From NCBI RefSeq assembly GCF_000306785.1, contig NC_017955.1, forward strand, positions 2,294,001 through 2,358,000: DNA of 64,000 bases, written 5' to 3'. Positions 44,100 through 51,803 of this stretch are shown piece by piece. The position numbers were made by a program, and so were the translations under genes. The notes under the pieces are model-generated. The model worked only from the letters and a program-made list of their open reading frames with translations. It ran no database searches and had not been told where the DNA came from. How positions within the stretch are numbered: the first letter of the stretch is position 1; every line of letters begins with the position of its first letter. The stretch comes from Modestobacter italicus (GTDB lineage: Bacteria > Actinomycetota > Actinomycetes > Mycobacteriales > Geodermatophilaceae).

Positions 44100-45362
44100 G
44101 GCGGTTTCAAGCGGTCGTCGCAACGACTGGCTTTTCGGGGTCGGACAGTAGCCGCTGCATGGCTTGCGCTGGGGTGATGAACCCGAGGGTCTGGCGGGGT
44201 CTGCCATTGAGTTCAGCAGCGACGGCCTCGAGGTCCTCAGCGCTGTGAACGGAGAGGTCGGTGCCCTTCGGAAAATATTGGCGCAGCAGGCCGTTGGTGT
44301 TCTCGTTGCTGCCGCGTTGCCAGGGCGAGTGCGGATCGCAGAAGTAGATCGCCATGTCAGTAGCCAGCGTGATGGCCTGGTGTTGAGCCAGCTCGGTGCC
44401 CTGGTCCCAGGTCAATGAGCGACGCAGCTGCTCGGGCAGGGTCGTGATCGCTGCGACCAACCGGTCGCGGACGGTCTGGGCGCCGTGCCCGTCGGGCAGG
44501 TGCACCAGCAGGCAGAAGCGAGTCGTGGCGTTCGACCAGGGTGGCGATCCCCGACCGGCAGTGCTGGCCCAGGATCAGGTCGCCCTCCCAGTGGCCGGGC
44601 ACCGCCCGGTCGGCGGCTTCAGCCGGCCGTTCGCTGATCGACACCATGCCGGAGATCTTCGCCGTGGTCGGGCTAGAGAACCCGTGGGGCCGGCGCCAGG
44701 CCCGACCGGTGCGCAGATGCCGGTGCAGCTCGGTGCGCAGCTGGCCGCGGCCCTGCACGAACAGCGCCTGATAGATGGTCTCGTGGCTCACCCGCATCGC
44801 CGCCTCGTCGCCGTGCTCGCCGGCCAGGTGCGCGCTGATCTGGGCCGGGCTCCACTTCAGGCACAGCTTGGCCTGGACCGCCAGGGCCAGCCGTGCGTCC
44901 TCCAGCTTGAACGGCTTGGGCCGTCGCGCCCGCAGCCCGGCGCGTTTGTGCGCCGCGTACGGCGCGTAATTCGCCCGCCTCGCCCGTCCGGCCGCCGGCA
45001 CGGGCCCGTTGCGGCCCAGCTCGCGACTGATCGTCGACGGGGCGCGGCCGAGCCGGGCAGCGATCGCGCGCATCGACGCGCCGTCCAGGTGCAGGTCGGC
45101 GATCTGCAGCCGTTCCTCCAGCGACAGATATCTCGCCGACACCACCCGCGGTGCCGCCGGCGGTCGACCGCTCGAGTCGCGTCGCCACCGATATCCCTGC
45201 CGCCGATCCACGCCGACAGCCTCACAGGCCTGCGAAGAGGACGATCCCGCCGTCACCAGCTCCCAGAACCGCTCCTGCCGCTCATCCAGAACCCGCCGCC
45301 ATTCCGAAACCACCACAACACCTCACGCCGAAAGGGTGTTGCGACGACCGCCTGAGTCCGCC
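44100..45362 (-). mobile_element. IS30 family insertion sequence
   Basis: About 1.26 kb. Terminal inverted repeats: the left end GGCGGTTTCAAGCGGTCGTC (from 44100) matches the reverse complement of the right end, GGCGGACTCAGGCGGTCGTC (ending 45362), with few mismatches. Flanked by a 3-bp direct repeat GCC (44097-44099 and 45363-45365). Contains one transposase gene on the minus strand, broken by a frameshift. Confidence 0.88.
44107..45316 (-). pseudogene. IS30 transposase, single-base frameshift
   Basis: The start ATG 45316 opens a frame with the N-terminal HTH (LSLEERLQIADLHLDGASMR, RAPSTISRELGRNG) and HWEGDLILG, the first DDE Asp. After IATLVERH it shifts near 44524 (an extra base in CACGACTCG). 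Removing one base restores H-T-R-F-C-L-L-V-H-L-P-D-G and the continuation ending at 44107, with TWDQGTELAQH (second Asp) and SNENTNGLLRQYFP (Glu). So all catalytic residues are encoded but in two frames; probably inactive, unless this is a sequencing error. Confidence 0.88.
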
Positions 45363-45377
45363 GCCCACTATGGGACT
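45363..45377. repeat. Palindromic intergenic repeat, copy 9, right part
   Basis: GCCCACTATGGGACT directly abuts the IS30 right end. Joined to 44099 after removing one GCC, it restores TGAGCAGCCCACTATGGGAC. Confidence 0.65.
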
Positions 45378-45397
45378 CCCGGCGGGACGGGGGACGT

Positions 45398-45622
45398 CTA
45401 CTGCAGGCCGGTCACCTCAACCGCCTTCGGACGGTCCTTGGCTGCAAGGGCCACCACGCCCGGCTCGAGAGCGTGAGGCCAGAACCCATCGCAAGCAATC
45501 TGCCTAGACGGATCGATAAGCTTCGCGGCTTCGTTGACGATCGCTATCAGCCGATTTGCCTGTTCTGTTGTACCGGTGAACGTGACGGCGATGGTGCGCT
45601 GGAGGGGCTTGCTGGCGGGCAT
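45398..45622 (-). CDS. Hypothetical small protein
   Basis: 74 residues. MPASKPLQRTIAVTFTGTTE begins an alpha/beta-type sequence: a TIAVTFTG strand, a QANRLIAIVNEAAKLID helix and a closing VVALAAKDRPKAVEV strand. Compact and plausible but without a recognised family. Neighbours are the IS30 element and another repeat copy. Confidence 0.4.
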   Translation of the reverse strand: MPASKPLQRTIAVTFTGTTEQANRLIAIVNEAAKLIDPSRQIACDGFWPHALEPGVVALAAKDRPKAVEVTGLQ

Positions 45623-45778
45623 GGGCGGACGCTAGCGGAGGCGATCGTGCGCCGTCGCGGAAGCTGGCCGTCAGTTATCTACACAACGCGTCTGTGACAT
45701 TCGGCCAGACGCGACCACCGTAAATCAGCCTCGGCACGGAGTATTTCTGAATCCGCCCTCGCGCCGAGCCTGCCGGCT

Positions 45779-45803
45779 GTCCCGTAGCGGCCCACTTAGG
45801 GAC
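45779..45803. repeat. Palindromic intergenic repeat, copy 10
   Basis: GTCCCGTAGCGGCCCACTTA then GGGAC. The GTCCC and GGGAC ends form the complete short palindrome in its clearest form. Confidence 0.65.
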
Positions 45804-45837
45804 ACGTGCGAGCTCGCGTTGGAACGAAGCGCCGTGC

Positions 45838-46245
45838 TCAGGTGCGGCGGCTGACTGCCGCCGTGAGGCCGCAGGCGGCCCCAGTTGCGAGAAGGAGAAG
45901 CACTGGGTGGAGGTAACTAAGGCCCTCAAGGCCGTCGCTCCAGCCCGAGGCCCGATATCGGGCTACGCAGACCGCAGCTGCGATGAACTGGGGCAGTACA
46001 AGCGCTACCGCCGCGACAGTGGCTGTTGCGATTCGGCGGCGCACGAGGGCTGCTGGAAGCGGAGCGAGCAAAAACGCCAGCCACCACCAACCACTGATGA
46101 ACTCAGTGGAGTAGGTGATGGCGTTCTCCTGGACGACGCCGCGTGCGGTGGTCAGTGCCAGCACAGCCACGGCCGTGGAGAGCAGCCCGATGCCCAGGAC
46201 GGCGACGCAGTCGCCGCGGAGACCTGAACTCTGAGGGTTGCTCAC
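45838..46245 (-). CDS. Small four-helix membrane protein
   Basis: 135 residues from GTG 46245; the frame is open to 46332 but over repeat DNA. Four hydrophobic helices with VLGIGLLSTAVAVLALTTA, FISGWWWLAFLLAPLPAALV, ATVAAVALVLPQFIAAAVCV and HPVLLLLATGAACGLTAAV. YSTEFISGWWW and WSDGLEGLSYLHP are aromatic loops. No family recognised. Confidence 0.55.
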   Translation of the reverse strand: MSNPQSSGLRGDCVAVLGIGLLSTAVAVLALTTARGVVQENAITYSTEFISGWWWLAFLLAPLPAALVRRRIATATVAAVALVLPQFIAAAVCVARYRASGWSDGLEGLSYLHPVLLLLATGAACGLTAAVSRRT

Positions 46246-46302
46246 ACAGGCTTCATCGGCATGTCGGTCGCGATCGTGAAGTCGCCCGGAGATTGACGCC
46301 CA

Positions 46303-46333
46303 CGTCGCCCTGAGCGGCCCACTAGGAGACACC
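46303..46333. repeat. Palindromic intergenic repeat, copy 11
   Basis: CGTCGCCCTGAGCGGCCCAC then TAGGAGACACC, between two convergently decoded small membrane genes on the minus strand. Confidence 0.55.
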
Positions 46334-46356
46334 GCATCACCTCCGGTGGTGCCCTT

Positions 46357-46569
46357 CTACCCGTGCGGCCCATGGGGTGGCTTAGTCCAGAAGTGACGCG
46401 CCATCAGGGCGAAGGGGATGCCCACCAGGACGGCGACGCCTCCTCCGATGTTCGCCCCCTGGTCCCGCCAGAGGATCGACGTGACGATGAAGAACGCAAA
46501 GAGACCGCCGGCTATGACGGCACAGATGATGGCCGGGGCGCGGTGGTTGTACTGGTAGTCCTCGCTCAT
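46357..46569 (-). CDS. Small two-helix membrane protein
   Basis: 70 residues. A hydrophilic start, MSEDYQYNHRAP, then two helices (IICAVIAGGLFAFFIVTSIL and GGGVAVLVGIPFALMARHFW), ending in TKPPHGPHG. Plausible gene; unknown function. Confidence 0.5.
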   Translation of the reverse strand: MSEDYQYNHRAPAIICAVIAGGLFAFFIVTSILWRDQGANIGGGVAVLVGIPFALMARHFWTKPPHGPHG

Positions 46570-46651
46570 GCTGCCTCAGAACCTCCGGCTTGCTGCCCGA
46601 CCATGCTCGTGATCATGCGGCGGACAGGCGCAATCGCACCAGCCCAAGCGT

Positions 46652-46671
46652 CCCTGAAGCCGCCTTCAGGG
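46652..46671. repeat. Palindromic repeat half-element, copy 12
   Basis: CCCTGAAG (46652-46659) and CTTCAGGG (46664-46671) form a perfect 8-bp stem. It corresponds to the first half-element of the two-part repeats. It may also serve as a terminator at the right edge of the accessory patch. Confidence 0.55.
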
Positions 46672-46737
46672 CGCCTTCCGAGGAGTCGTTAGCAGTACCG
46701 GGGACGAGCCGCAGTACGCGCTGCCGAAACGGTGGGC

Positions 46738-47850
46738 TCAGGCCGTCGGCATGAGCACGACGGGCTTGACGACGTCGCCGGTCTCGGTGTCCGCGGCGGC
46801 CTGGTTGATCTCGTCGAGCCGGTAGTGGGTGATCAGCCGGTCGTAGGGGAGCAGGCCGCGCTGGTGCAGGTCCCACAGCCGCGGGATCGTCCGGCTCGGT
46901 GTGCTGTCGCCCTGCAGCACCCCGCGCACGGTCAGCCCCTTCGTCATCGCCTCGAGCATCGGGATGCCGCCCAGCTCACCGGGCGCAGCCGTGCCGACGT
47001 AGGCGCAGGTGCCCAGTGAGTCCAGCGACCGCACCGCCTGGGTCAGCACGGCCGGCACGCCGGTGGTCTCGAACGCGAAGTCGACGCCCCGGCCGCCGGT
47101 GGCCTCCCGGACAGCCTCGACCGGGTCGGCGTCCAGCGGGCTGACCAGGTGGGTCGCGCCGAACTCGGCGGCCAGCGCCAGCCGCGAGGCCCGCCGGTTG
47201 ACCGCGACGATCGTCGTGGCGCCGCACAGCTTCGCCGCCATGACCGCGCACAGCCCCACCGAGCCGGCCCCGAACACGGCGATGGACGACCCCGGCGGCA
47301 CCCGCAGCACGTCCAGCACGGTGCCGGCGCCGGTCTGCACCCCGCAGGCGAGCGGACCGGCGATGGTCAGGTCGACGTCGTCCGGGAGCTTCACGACGCT
47401 GCGGGCGTAGGCGACCGCGAGGGTGCCGAACGACGACTGCCCGAAGAAGTGGTCACCGACCGGCGAGCCCTGCGCGTCCGTGGTGGCGACCGACCCGTCC
47501 GGCCGGGCACAGCGGAACTTCAGCGCGGCGATGCTGTCGCAGTACGCCGAGCGCCCGGTCCGGCAGCGGACGCAGGCCCCGCACGACGGGAAGCTCAGCA
47601 CCACCTTGTCCCCGGCGGCCAGGCCGCGGACCTCGCTGCCGACCTCACGCACGACGCCGGCGCCCTCGTGGCCCAGCACGGCGGGCAGCGAGTCCGGGCG
47701 CGAGTCGCGCACCAGGAGGTCGGTGTGGCACATGCCCGAGGCCACGACCTCGACGAGGACCTCGTCGGGCCGCGGCCCGGACAGCTCGACCTGCTCGAGC
47801 CGGAACGGGCCGCCCGGCTCCCGCACCACCGCGCAGGTCGCGGCGGTCAC
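46738..47850 (-). CDS. Zinc-dependent aryl/benzyl-alcohol-type dehydrogenase
   Basis: 370 residues. Medium-chain zinc ADH: catalytic-zinc Cys in GMCHTDLLVRD, GHEGAGVVREVG, structural-zinc Cys set CGACVRCRTGRSAYC, AGPLACGVQTGAGTVLDVL and the NAD-binding GAGSVG. The Q-T-G-A-G-T/A-V-L-x-V-L block and overall length resemble benzyl-alcohol dehydrogenases (XylB-like). GTG 47850 overlaps the SDR stop. Third gene of the MBL - SDR - ADH operon behind operator site F. It likely oxidises an aromatic or allylic alcohol of the regulon pathway. Confidence 0.88.
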   Translation of the reverse strand: MTAATCAVVREPGGPFRLEQVELSGPRPDEVLVEVVASGMCHTDLLVRDSRPDSLPAVLGHEGAGVVREVGSEVRGLAAGDKVVLSFPSCGACVRCRTGRSAYCDSIAALKFRCARPDGSVATTDAQGSPVGDHFFGQSSFGTLAVAYARSVVKLPDDVDLTIAGPLACGVQTGAGTVLDVLRVPPGSSIAVFGAGSVGLCAVMAAKLCGATTIVAVNRRASRLALAAEFGATHLVSPLDADPVEAVREATGGRGVDFAFETTGVPAVLTQAVRSLDSLGTCAYVGTAAPGELGGIPMLEAMTKGLTVRGVLQGDSTPSRTIPRLWDLHQRGLLPYDRLITHYRLDEINQAAADTETGDVVKPVVLMPTA

Positions 47851-48647
47851 TGGGTCGCCGTCAGGCCGCCGTCCAGCGTGAGCACCTGGCCCGTGACGAA
47901 CGAGGACGCGTCGGAGCAGAAGAACAGCAGCGCGCCGACCAGGTCGTCGGGGTCGGCGATCCGGCGCAGCGGGATGCGGCTCACCAGGTTGTCGTAGAAC
48001 CCGGGCTGGGCGAGCAGCGACGCCGCCTGCGGGGTCCGGACGAAGGTGGGGGAGATGGCGTTGACCCGGATGCCGTGCTTGGCCCACTCGGTGGCGTGCT
48101 GCCGGGTGAGCGCGTCCATCGCGCCCTTGGCGGCGACGTAGGCGGAGTAGCCGGCGTCGATCCCCAGCTGCCCGCGCACCGAGCTGACGTTGAGCACCGA
48201 GCCGCCGCGGCCGCCGGAGATCATCGCCCGGGCAGCGGCCTGCGAGACCAGCAGCGCGGTCGTCAGGTTCAGGTCGAGGATCCGGTCCCACTCCGCCTGC
48301 GGGTACTCCTCCGCGGGGTACAGCGCCGTGCCCGCCCCGCCGCCGATGCCGTTGACCAGGACGTCGACCCGCCCGAACGCGTCCAGCGTCTGCTGCACCG
48401 CGTCGTCCGCGGCGGCCTTGTCGGCCATGTCGCCGGGGATCACCAGGGCCTCGCTGCCGGCGTCCTCCACCGCCTTGCGGGCCTCGGCGAGCCGCTCCTC
48501 GGAGCGGCCGATGACGGCCACCTTGGCGCCGACGGCGGCCAGCGCGGCGCAGGTGCGGACGCCGACGCCGCCGGAGCCGCCGGCGACGACGGCGACCCGG
48601 TCGCGGAGGGTGAAGCGCTGCAGTTCCTCGGTGCTGGGGCTGGTCAT
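47847..48647 (-). CDS. Short-chain dehydrogenase/reductase
   Basis: 266 residues, classical SDR. Cofactor motif VVAGGSGGVGVRTCAAL (T-G-x-x-x-G-x-G variant with A-G-G), VNGIGGGAG, NVSSVRGQLG with the catalytic Ser, and YSAYVAAKGA with catalytic Tyr and Lys; it ends with VTGQVLTLDGGLTATQ. Between the MBL hydrolase and the zinc ADH genes. GSGG in place of the more usual TGAS/G start suggests nothing abnormal. Probably NAD-linked oxidation of a ring alcohol (inference). Confidence 0.88.
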   Translation of the reverse strand: MTSPSTEELQRFTLRDRVAVVAGGSGGVGVRTCAALAAVGAKVAVIGRSEERLAEARKAVEDAGSEALVIPGDMADKAAADDAVQQTLDAFGRVDVLVNGIGGGAGTALYPAEEYPQAEWDRILDLNLTTALLVSQAAARAMISGGRGGSVLNVSSVRGQLGIDAGYSAYVAAKGAMDALTRQHATEWAKHGIRVNAISPTFVRTPQAASLLAQPGFYDNLVSRIPLRRIADPDDLVGALLFFCSDASSFVTGQVLTLDGGLTATQ

Positions 48648-48685
48648 GACGTGCGGGACCTCCGGGCCGTGGGGGAGTGGGTGCG

Positions 48686-49558
48686 TCAGCGGACGGGTGC
48701 GCGCTTGGCGGTGTACTTGTCCCACAGCGAGGCCGCGTTGAGCGTCTGGATGTGGTCCATCATGTAGCCCTGGCCGACGTCGACCGGGCCGAACCGGTCG
48801 CGGAAGTCGACCCGCGCGACGGTCTCCTCGCGCGACCAGCCCTGGGCCACCGCGTCGGCGACCGCGCTGGTCCACGCCAGCAGCACCGACCGCTGGGTGG
48901 CCAGGTAGGCCGGGGTCGTGACCGGGCCGTGGCCGGGGACGACCGTGTCGACGTCCAGGCTGCTGATCACGTCCAGGGCGCCGATCCACTGGTCGATGTC
49001 GCTGGTCATCAGCCAGGTCTGGCACTCGGAGAAGACGGTGTCGCCGGTGAAGACGACCCGCTGCTCGGGCACGTAGACGGCGACCTGCCCGGGGGTGTGG
49101 CCCGGGGTGTGGATCAGGTGGAAGGTCGTGTCGCCGACCTTCATCTCCAGGTCCCCGGTGAACACCAGGTCGCCGGCGTTCGGGTCCTCGTAGTAGGTGT
49201 CCCGGTCCGGCACGATGCCGGCCGCGTCGGGGTCGTCGGTCGGGATGGCCTCGAGCGCGTAGGCGAACGGGTCCAGGTCGGGCGTCGGCACCATGAAGTT
49301 GTCCGCGACGCCGCGGTGGTGGACCACCTCACCGGCGCCCTTGAACCAGTAGTTGCCGAAGATGTGGTCGACGTGGTGCTCGGTGTTGACCACGTACCGG
49401 ATCGGGCCGTGCTCCTCGGCCTGGCGGCGCATCGCCACGGCCTTGGTCGGCAGCTGCGGCGTGTCGATGACGACCACCCCTGCCGACGTCACGACGTAGC
49501 TGGGGTTGCAGCCACGGATCTCGGTGGACGTGAAGACGTGGGGCGTCACGCGCTGCAC
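48686..49558 (-). CDS. Metallo-beta-lactamase fold hydrolase
   Basis: 290 residues. YVVNTEHHVDHIFGNY holds the metal-binding box, but in the place of the first His of H-x-H-x-D-H there is a Glu (E-H-H-V-D-H). HTPGHTPGQVAVYVPEQRVV, FTGDTVF and TVVPGHGPV supply the other ligands. GTG 49558 is the first start after operator F (49657-49670). The family includes lactonases and glyoxalases; opening of a lactone would suit the pathway. First gene of a three-gene operon. Confidence 0.85.
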   Translation of the reverse strand: MQRVTPHVFTSTEIRGCNPSYVVTSAGVVVIDTPQLPTKAVAMRRQAEEHGPIRYVVNTEHHVDHIFGNYWFKGAGEVVHHRGVADNFMVPTPDLDPFAYALEAIPTDDPDAAGIVPDRDTYYEDPNAGDLVFTGDLEMKVGDTTFHLIHTPGHTPGQVAVYVPEQRVVFTGDTVFSECQTWLMTSDIDQWIGALDVISSLDVDTVVPGHGPVTTPAYLATQRSVLLAWTSAVADAVAQGWSREETVARVDFRDRFGPVDVGQGYMMDHIQTLNAASLWDKYTAKRAPVR

Positions 49559-49656
49559 GAAGGGACCTCCCTGGAGCCTCGGCGGCCGGGCCGTCCCCGG
49601 CGCCACGGACCCGGCGCGACGAGGACCGTCTGGTCGGCGCTGACCGGTCCTCACAT

Positions 49657-49670
49657 AATCGATTCTCGAT
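49657..49670. promoter_or_regulatory. Regulon operator site F (MBL-SDR-ADH operon)
   Basis: AATCGATTCTCGAT lies about 100 bp upstream of the MBL gene. Matches TCGATNATCGA at 10 of 11 positions. Confidence 0.72.
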
Positions 49671-49713
49671 CCCTCGCCTGTCAACCACCGGAGCGACCCG
49701 GGTCACATCTGCG

Positions 49714-50370
49714 TCAGGGCGCCTCGGGCAGCAGCTGGAGCCGCACCGAGCGGTCGGCGGAGACCTCCGCCTCCAGTCCGGCGAGCCACCGCGGCTCCCC
49801 GATGTCGCCACCGGTCACCTCGACGGCGCAGGCGCGCAGCACGGGGGAGTGGGTGACCGCGACGGTGAAGGCCGTGGCGTCGTCCCGGTCGGCGAGGCTG
49901 GCGGCGAACGTGCGGATCCGGTCGGCCACGGCGGTGGCGTCGTCACCGGGCGGCTCGGGGTGCCGCACCCACCAGCCGACGCGGTCGGGGGCGGTGAGCC
50001 ACTCGGCGAAGAAGGACACCTTGGCGACGTCGGCCTCGGTGAACCCCGGGATCTGGGCGGCGAAGGCGGCCTCGCTGCTGACCATGTCGACGCGGACGCC
50101 GGCGAGGTACAGGTCGGGGTTGCGGAGCGCGAAGGCCACGCCGTCCTCGAGCACCTCGGCGCCGGCCTCGCGGGCGCCCCGGGCGACGGCGGCGGCGGTG
50201 TCCCGGGTGCGGCGGGTCTCGCCGCTGATCACCCGGATCGGGCCGTCGGCGCGGGCGGCGAGCCGGCGGCCCACCTGCTCGGCCGTCTGCAGCCCCTTCT
50301 CGGTCACCGGGACGTCACCGCGGTGCGAGGTGACCTCACCGTGGCGGAGCAGGAACAGGCGCTGGGTCAT
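49714..50370 (-). CDS. Histidine phosphatase family protein
   Basis: 218 residues. RLFLLRHGEVTSHRGDVPVT carries the R-H-G active-site motif at residues ~10-12. VISGETRRTRDTAAAV holds the second Arg, and FTVAVTHSPVLRAC the second catalytic His. EKGLQTAEQVGRRLAA is the usual helix. It is the last gene of the operon starting at the ADH (56575), together with a Mo hydroxylase and a UPF0261 protein. In a regulon that also has an ATP-dependent small-molecule phosphorylating enzyme, it may remove the phosphate (inference). Confidence 0.85.
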   Translation of the reverse strand: MTQRLFLLRHGEVTSHRGDVPVTEKGLQTAEQVGRRLAARADGPIRVISGETRRTRDTAAAVARGAREAGAEVLEDGVAFALRNPDLYLAGVRVDMVSSEAAFAAQIPGFTEADVAKVSFFAEWLTAPDRVGWWVRHPEPPGDDATAVADRIRTFAASLADRDDATAFTVAVTHSPVLRACAVEVTGGDIGEPRWLAGLEAEVSADRSVRLQLLPEAP

Positions 50371-50451
50371 GCGGGACCTCCGGGTCGGGAGAACGCGCCG
50401 GGACGCCACCGCGGCGGTGGCGTCCCGGCGTACGGGTGGGAAGGGGGTGCG

Positions 50452-51738
50452 TCAGCCGGCGGTCGTCACGCTGGCGACCGGGATGCCGGCCTCCTTGCGC
50501 TGCTCCCACTGCTTGACGAACAGCTGGTAGACGGCGTCGGCGAACGCGGTGTCGTTGATGTTGGCGTCCATCTCGACCACCTCGACGGCCGGGTCGAGCG
50601 CCTCCCGCAGCGTGTCCAGCAGGGGCGACACGTCGACGCCGTGCCACTGGCTGCCGGCCTTGAAGTAGTTGTCCAGCCCGCCGAGGGGCAGGGCGACGGC
50701 CTTCGGGCCGGGAGCGCGGTTGACGTGGTCGGCGATGTAGGCGCCCAGCCGGCGCATCTCGTCCGGGGTGGCCAGCAGCGAGGTGATGTTGGGGTTGTGG
50801 ATGATGATGTTGCGCTCGTCGGTGTCGAACTCCGCCGGGATGGTGTCGCGGGCACCGAAGTTGAAGCACTCGGCCGCGCCGGGGGCCACGACCAGCGGGA
50901 TGCCGGTGCGGATCGCCGCCTCCATGCGGTCGATGCCCGGGTCGAAGATGCCCTTGTTCCAGTGGTTGATGATCTCCGGCAGCGTGTAGTCGATGAGCCC
51001 GTCGATGGCACCGGTGTCGATCAGGTGCTCCATCCCCGCGCCCTCGCCGACCGCGTGGAAGGTGACGACCTCGAAGCCGTTCTCCTCCAGCTGCTCGCGG
51101 ATGCGCATGACGCCCGGCGTGGTGACCCCGAACATCGAGATCGCGATCAGCGGCTTGCTGGCCTCGGCCTGCGACTTGGTGGTCTCGTAGCCCCGCGCCA
51201 GGCCGGCGGCCGCGTGCGCGGCGTTGCTCAGCACCTGCTTGGAGATCCGGTTGAGCCCGGCGATGTCGGTGACGGCGTTCATCATCATCATGTCCGAGTG
51301 CCCGACGTAGGGCCGGGTGTTGTTCGAGGCCATGGTGCTGACGATCAGCTTGGGCACGCCGATGCCGAGGTTCTGCAGCGCACCGCCCAGCAGGTCGGTG
51401 CCGCCGGTGCCGCCGAGCCCGAGGACGGCGTCGATCCGGCCCTGCTCGCACAGCTCGGCGAGGACCTGCCGCAGCCCCTCGCTCATCTTCGTGATGGCCA
51501 CGTTGCGGCCCCCGGCCCCGCCCTCCACGCCGGCGGCGAAGTCGGCGAGCTGCACGCCGGCTCGCGCGGCCACCTCGGCGGCGGGGATGTCCGGCGGGAA
51601 GTACGGCTCGCCGAGGACACCGCAGTCGACCACCAGGACGTCGACGTCCTGGGCGAGCAGGGCGTCGCGGACGTACTCGTACTCGGTGCCCTTGGTGTCC
51701 AGGGTGCCGGCGAGGCAGACGACGGGCTTGCGGGACAT
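50452..51738 (-). CDS. UPF0261 / Tm-1-like ATP-binding domain protein (copy 2)
   Basis: 428 residues. Signature GTLDTKGTEYEYVRDALL at residues ~11-28, then VLGLGGTGGTDLLGGALQNL, VPKLIVSTMASNNTRPYVGH, MMMNAVTDIAGLNRISKQVL, MFGVTTPGVMRIREQL, and HNPNITSLLATPDEMRRLGA. Slightly longer than copy 1 and only moderately similar, so not a recent duplication. Here it has no adjacent TIM-barrel partner. In the Mo hydroxylase operon, 66 bp after the large subunit. Confidence 0.88.
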   Translation of the reverse strand: MSRKPVVCLAGTLDTKGTEYEYVRDALLAQDVDVLVVDCGVLGEPYFPPDIPAAEVAARAGVQLADFAAGVEGGAGGRNVAITKMSEGLRQVLAELCEQGRIDAVLGLGGTGGTDLLGGALQNLGIGVPKLIVSTMASNNTRPYVGHSDMMMMNAVTDIAGLNRISKQVLSNAAHAAAGLARGYETTKSQAEASKPLIAISMFGVTTPGVMRIREQLEENGFEVVTFHAVGEGAGMEHLIDTGAIDGLIDYTLPEIINHWNKGIFDPGIDRMEAAIRTGIPLVVAPGAAECFNFGARDTIPAEFDTDERNIIIHNPNITSLLATPDEMRRLGAYIADHVNRAPGPKAVALPLGGLDNYFKAGSQWHGVDVSPLLDTLREALDPAVEVVEMDANINDTAFADAVYQLFVKQWEQRKEAGIPVASVTTAG

Positions 51739-51803
51739 GGTCACTCCTTCGTGACGGGGAACGGGAGGGTGGTGCTGGCGCCGGGTCCTGGCGGACCGGC
51801 GTC

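Noticed and set aside
44107..45316. Programmed ribosomal frameshift producing IS30 transposase
   Set aside because: There is no slippery heptamer at the junction, and IS30 transposases are normally single-frame; a simple indel is the better explanation.
38541..46671. CRISPR array
   Set aside because: The repeats are spaced by hundreds of bases with genes between, are imperfect, and no cas gene is present.
38350..46737. Possible prophage or integrative element
   Set aside because: No integrase, phage structural, replication or conjugation genes and no tRNA attachment site were seen; only IS30, repeats and small genes.
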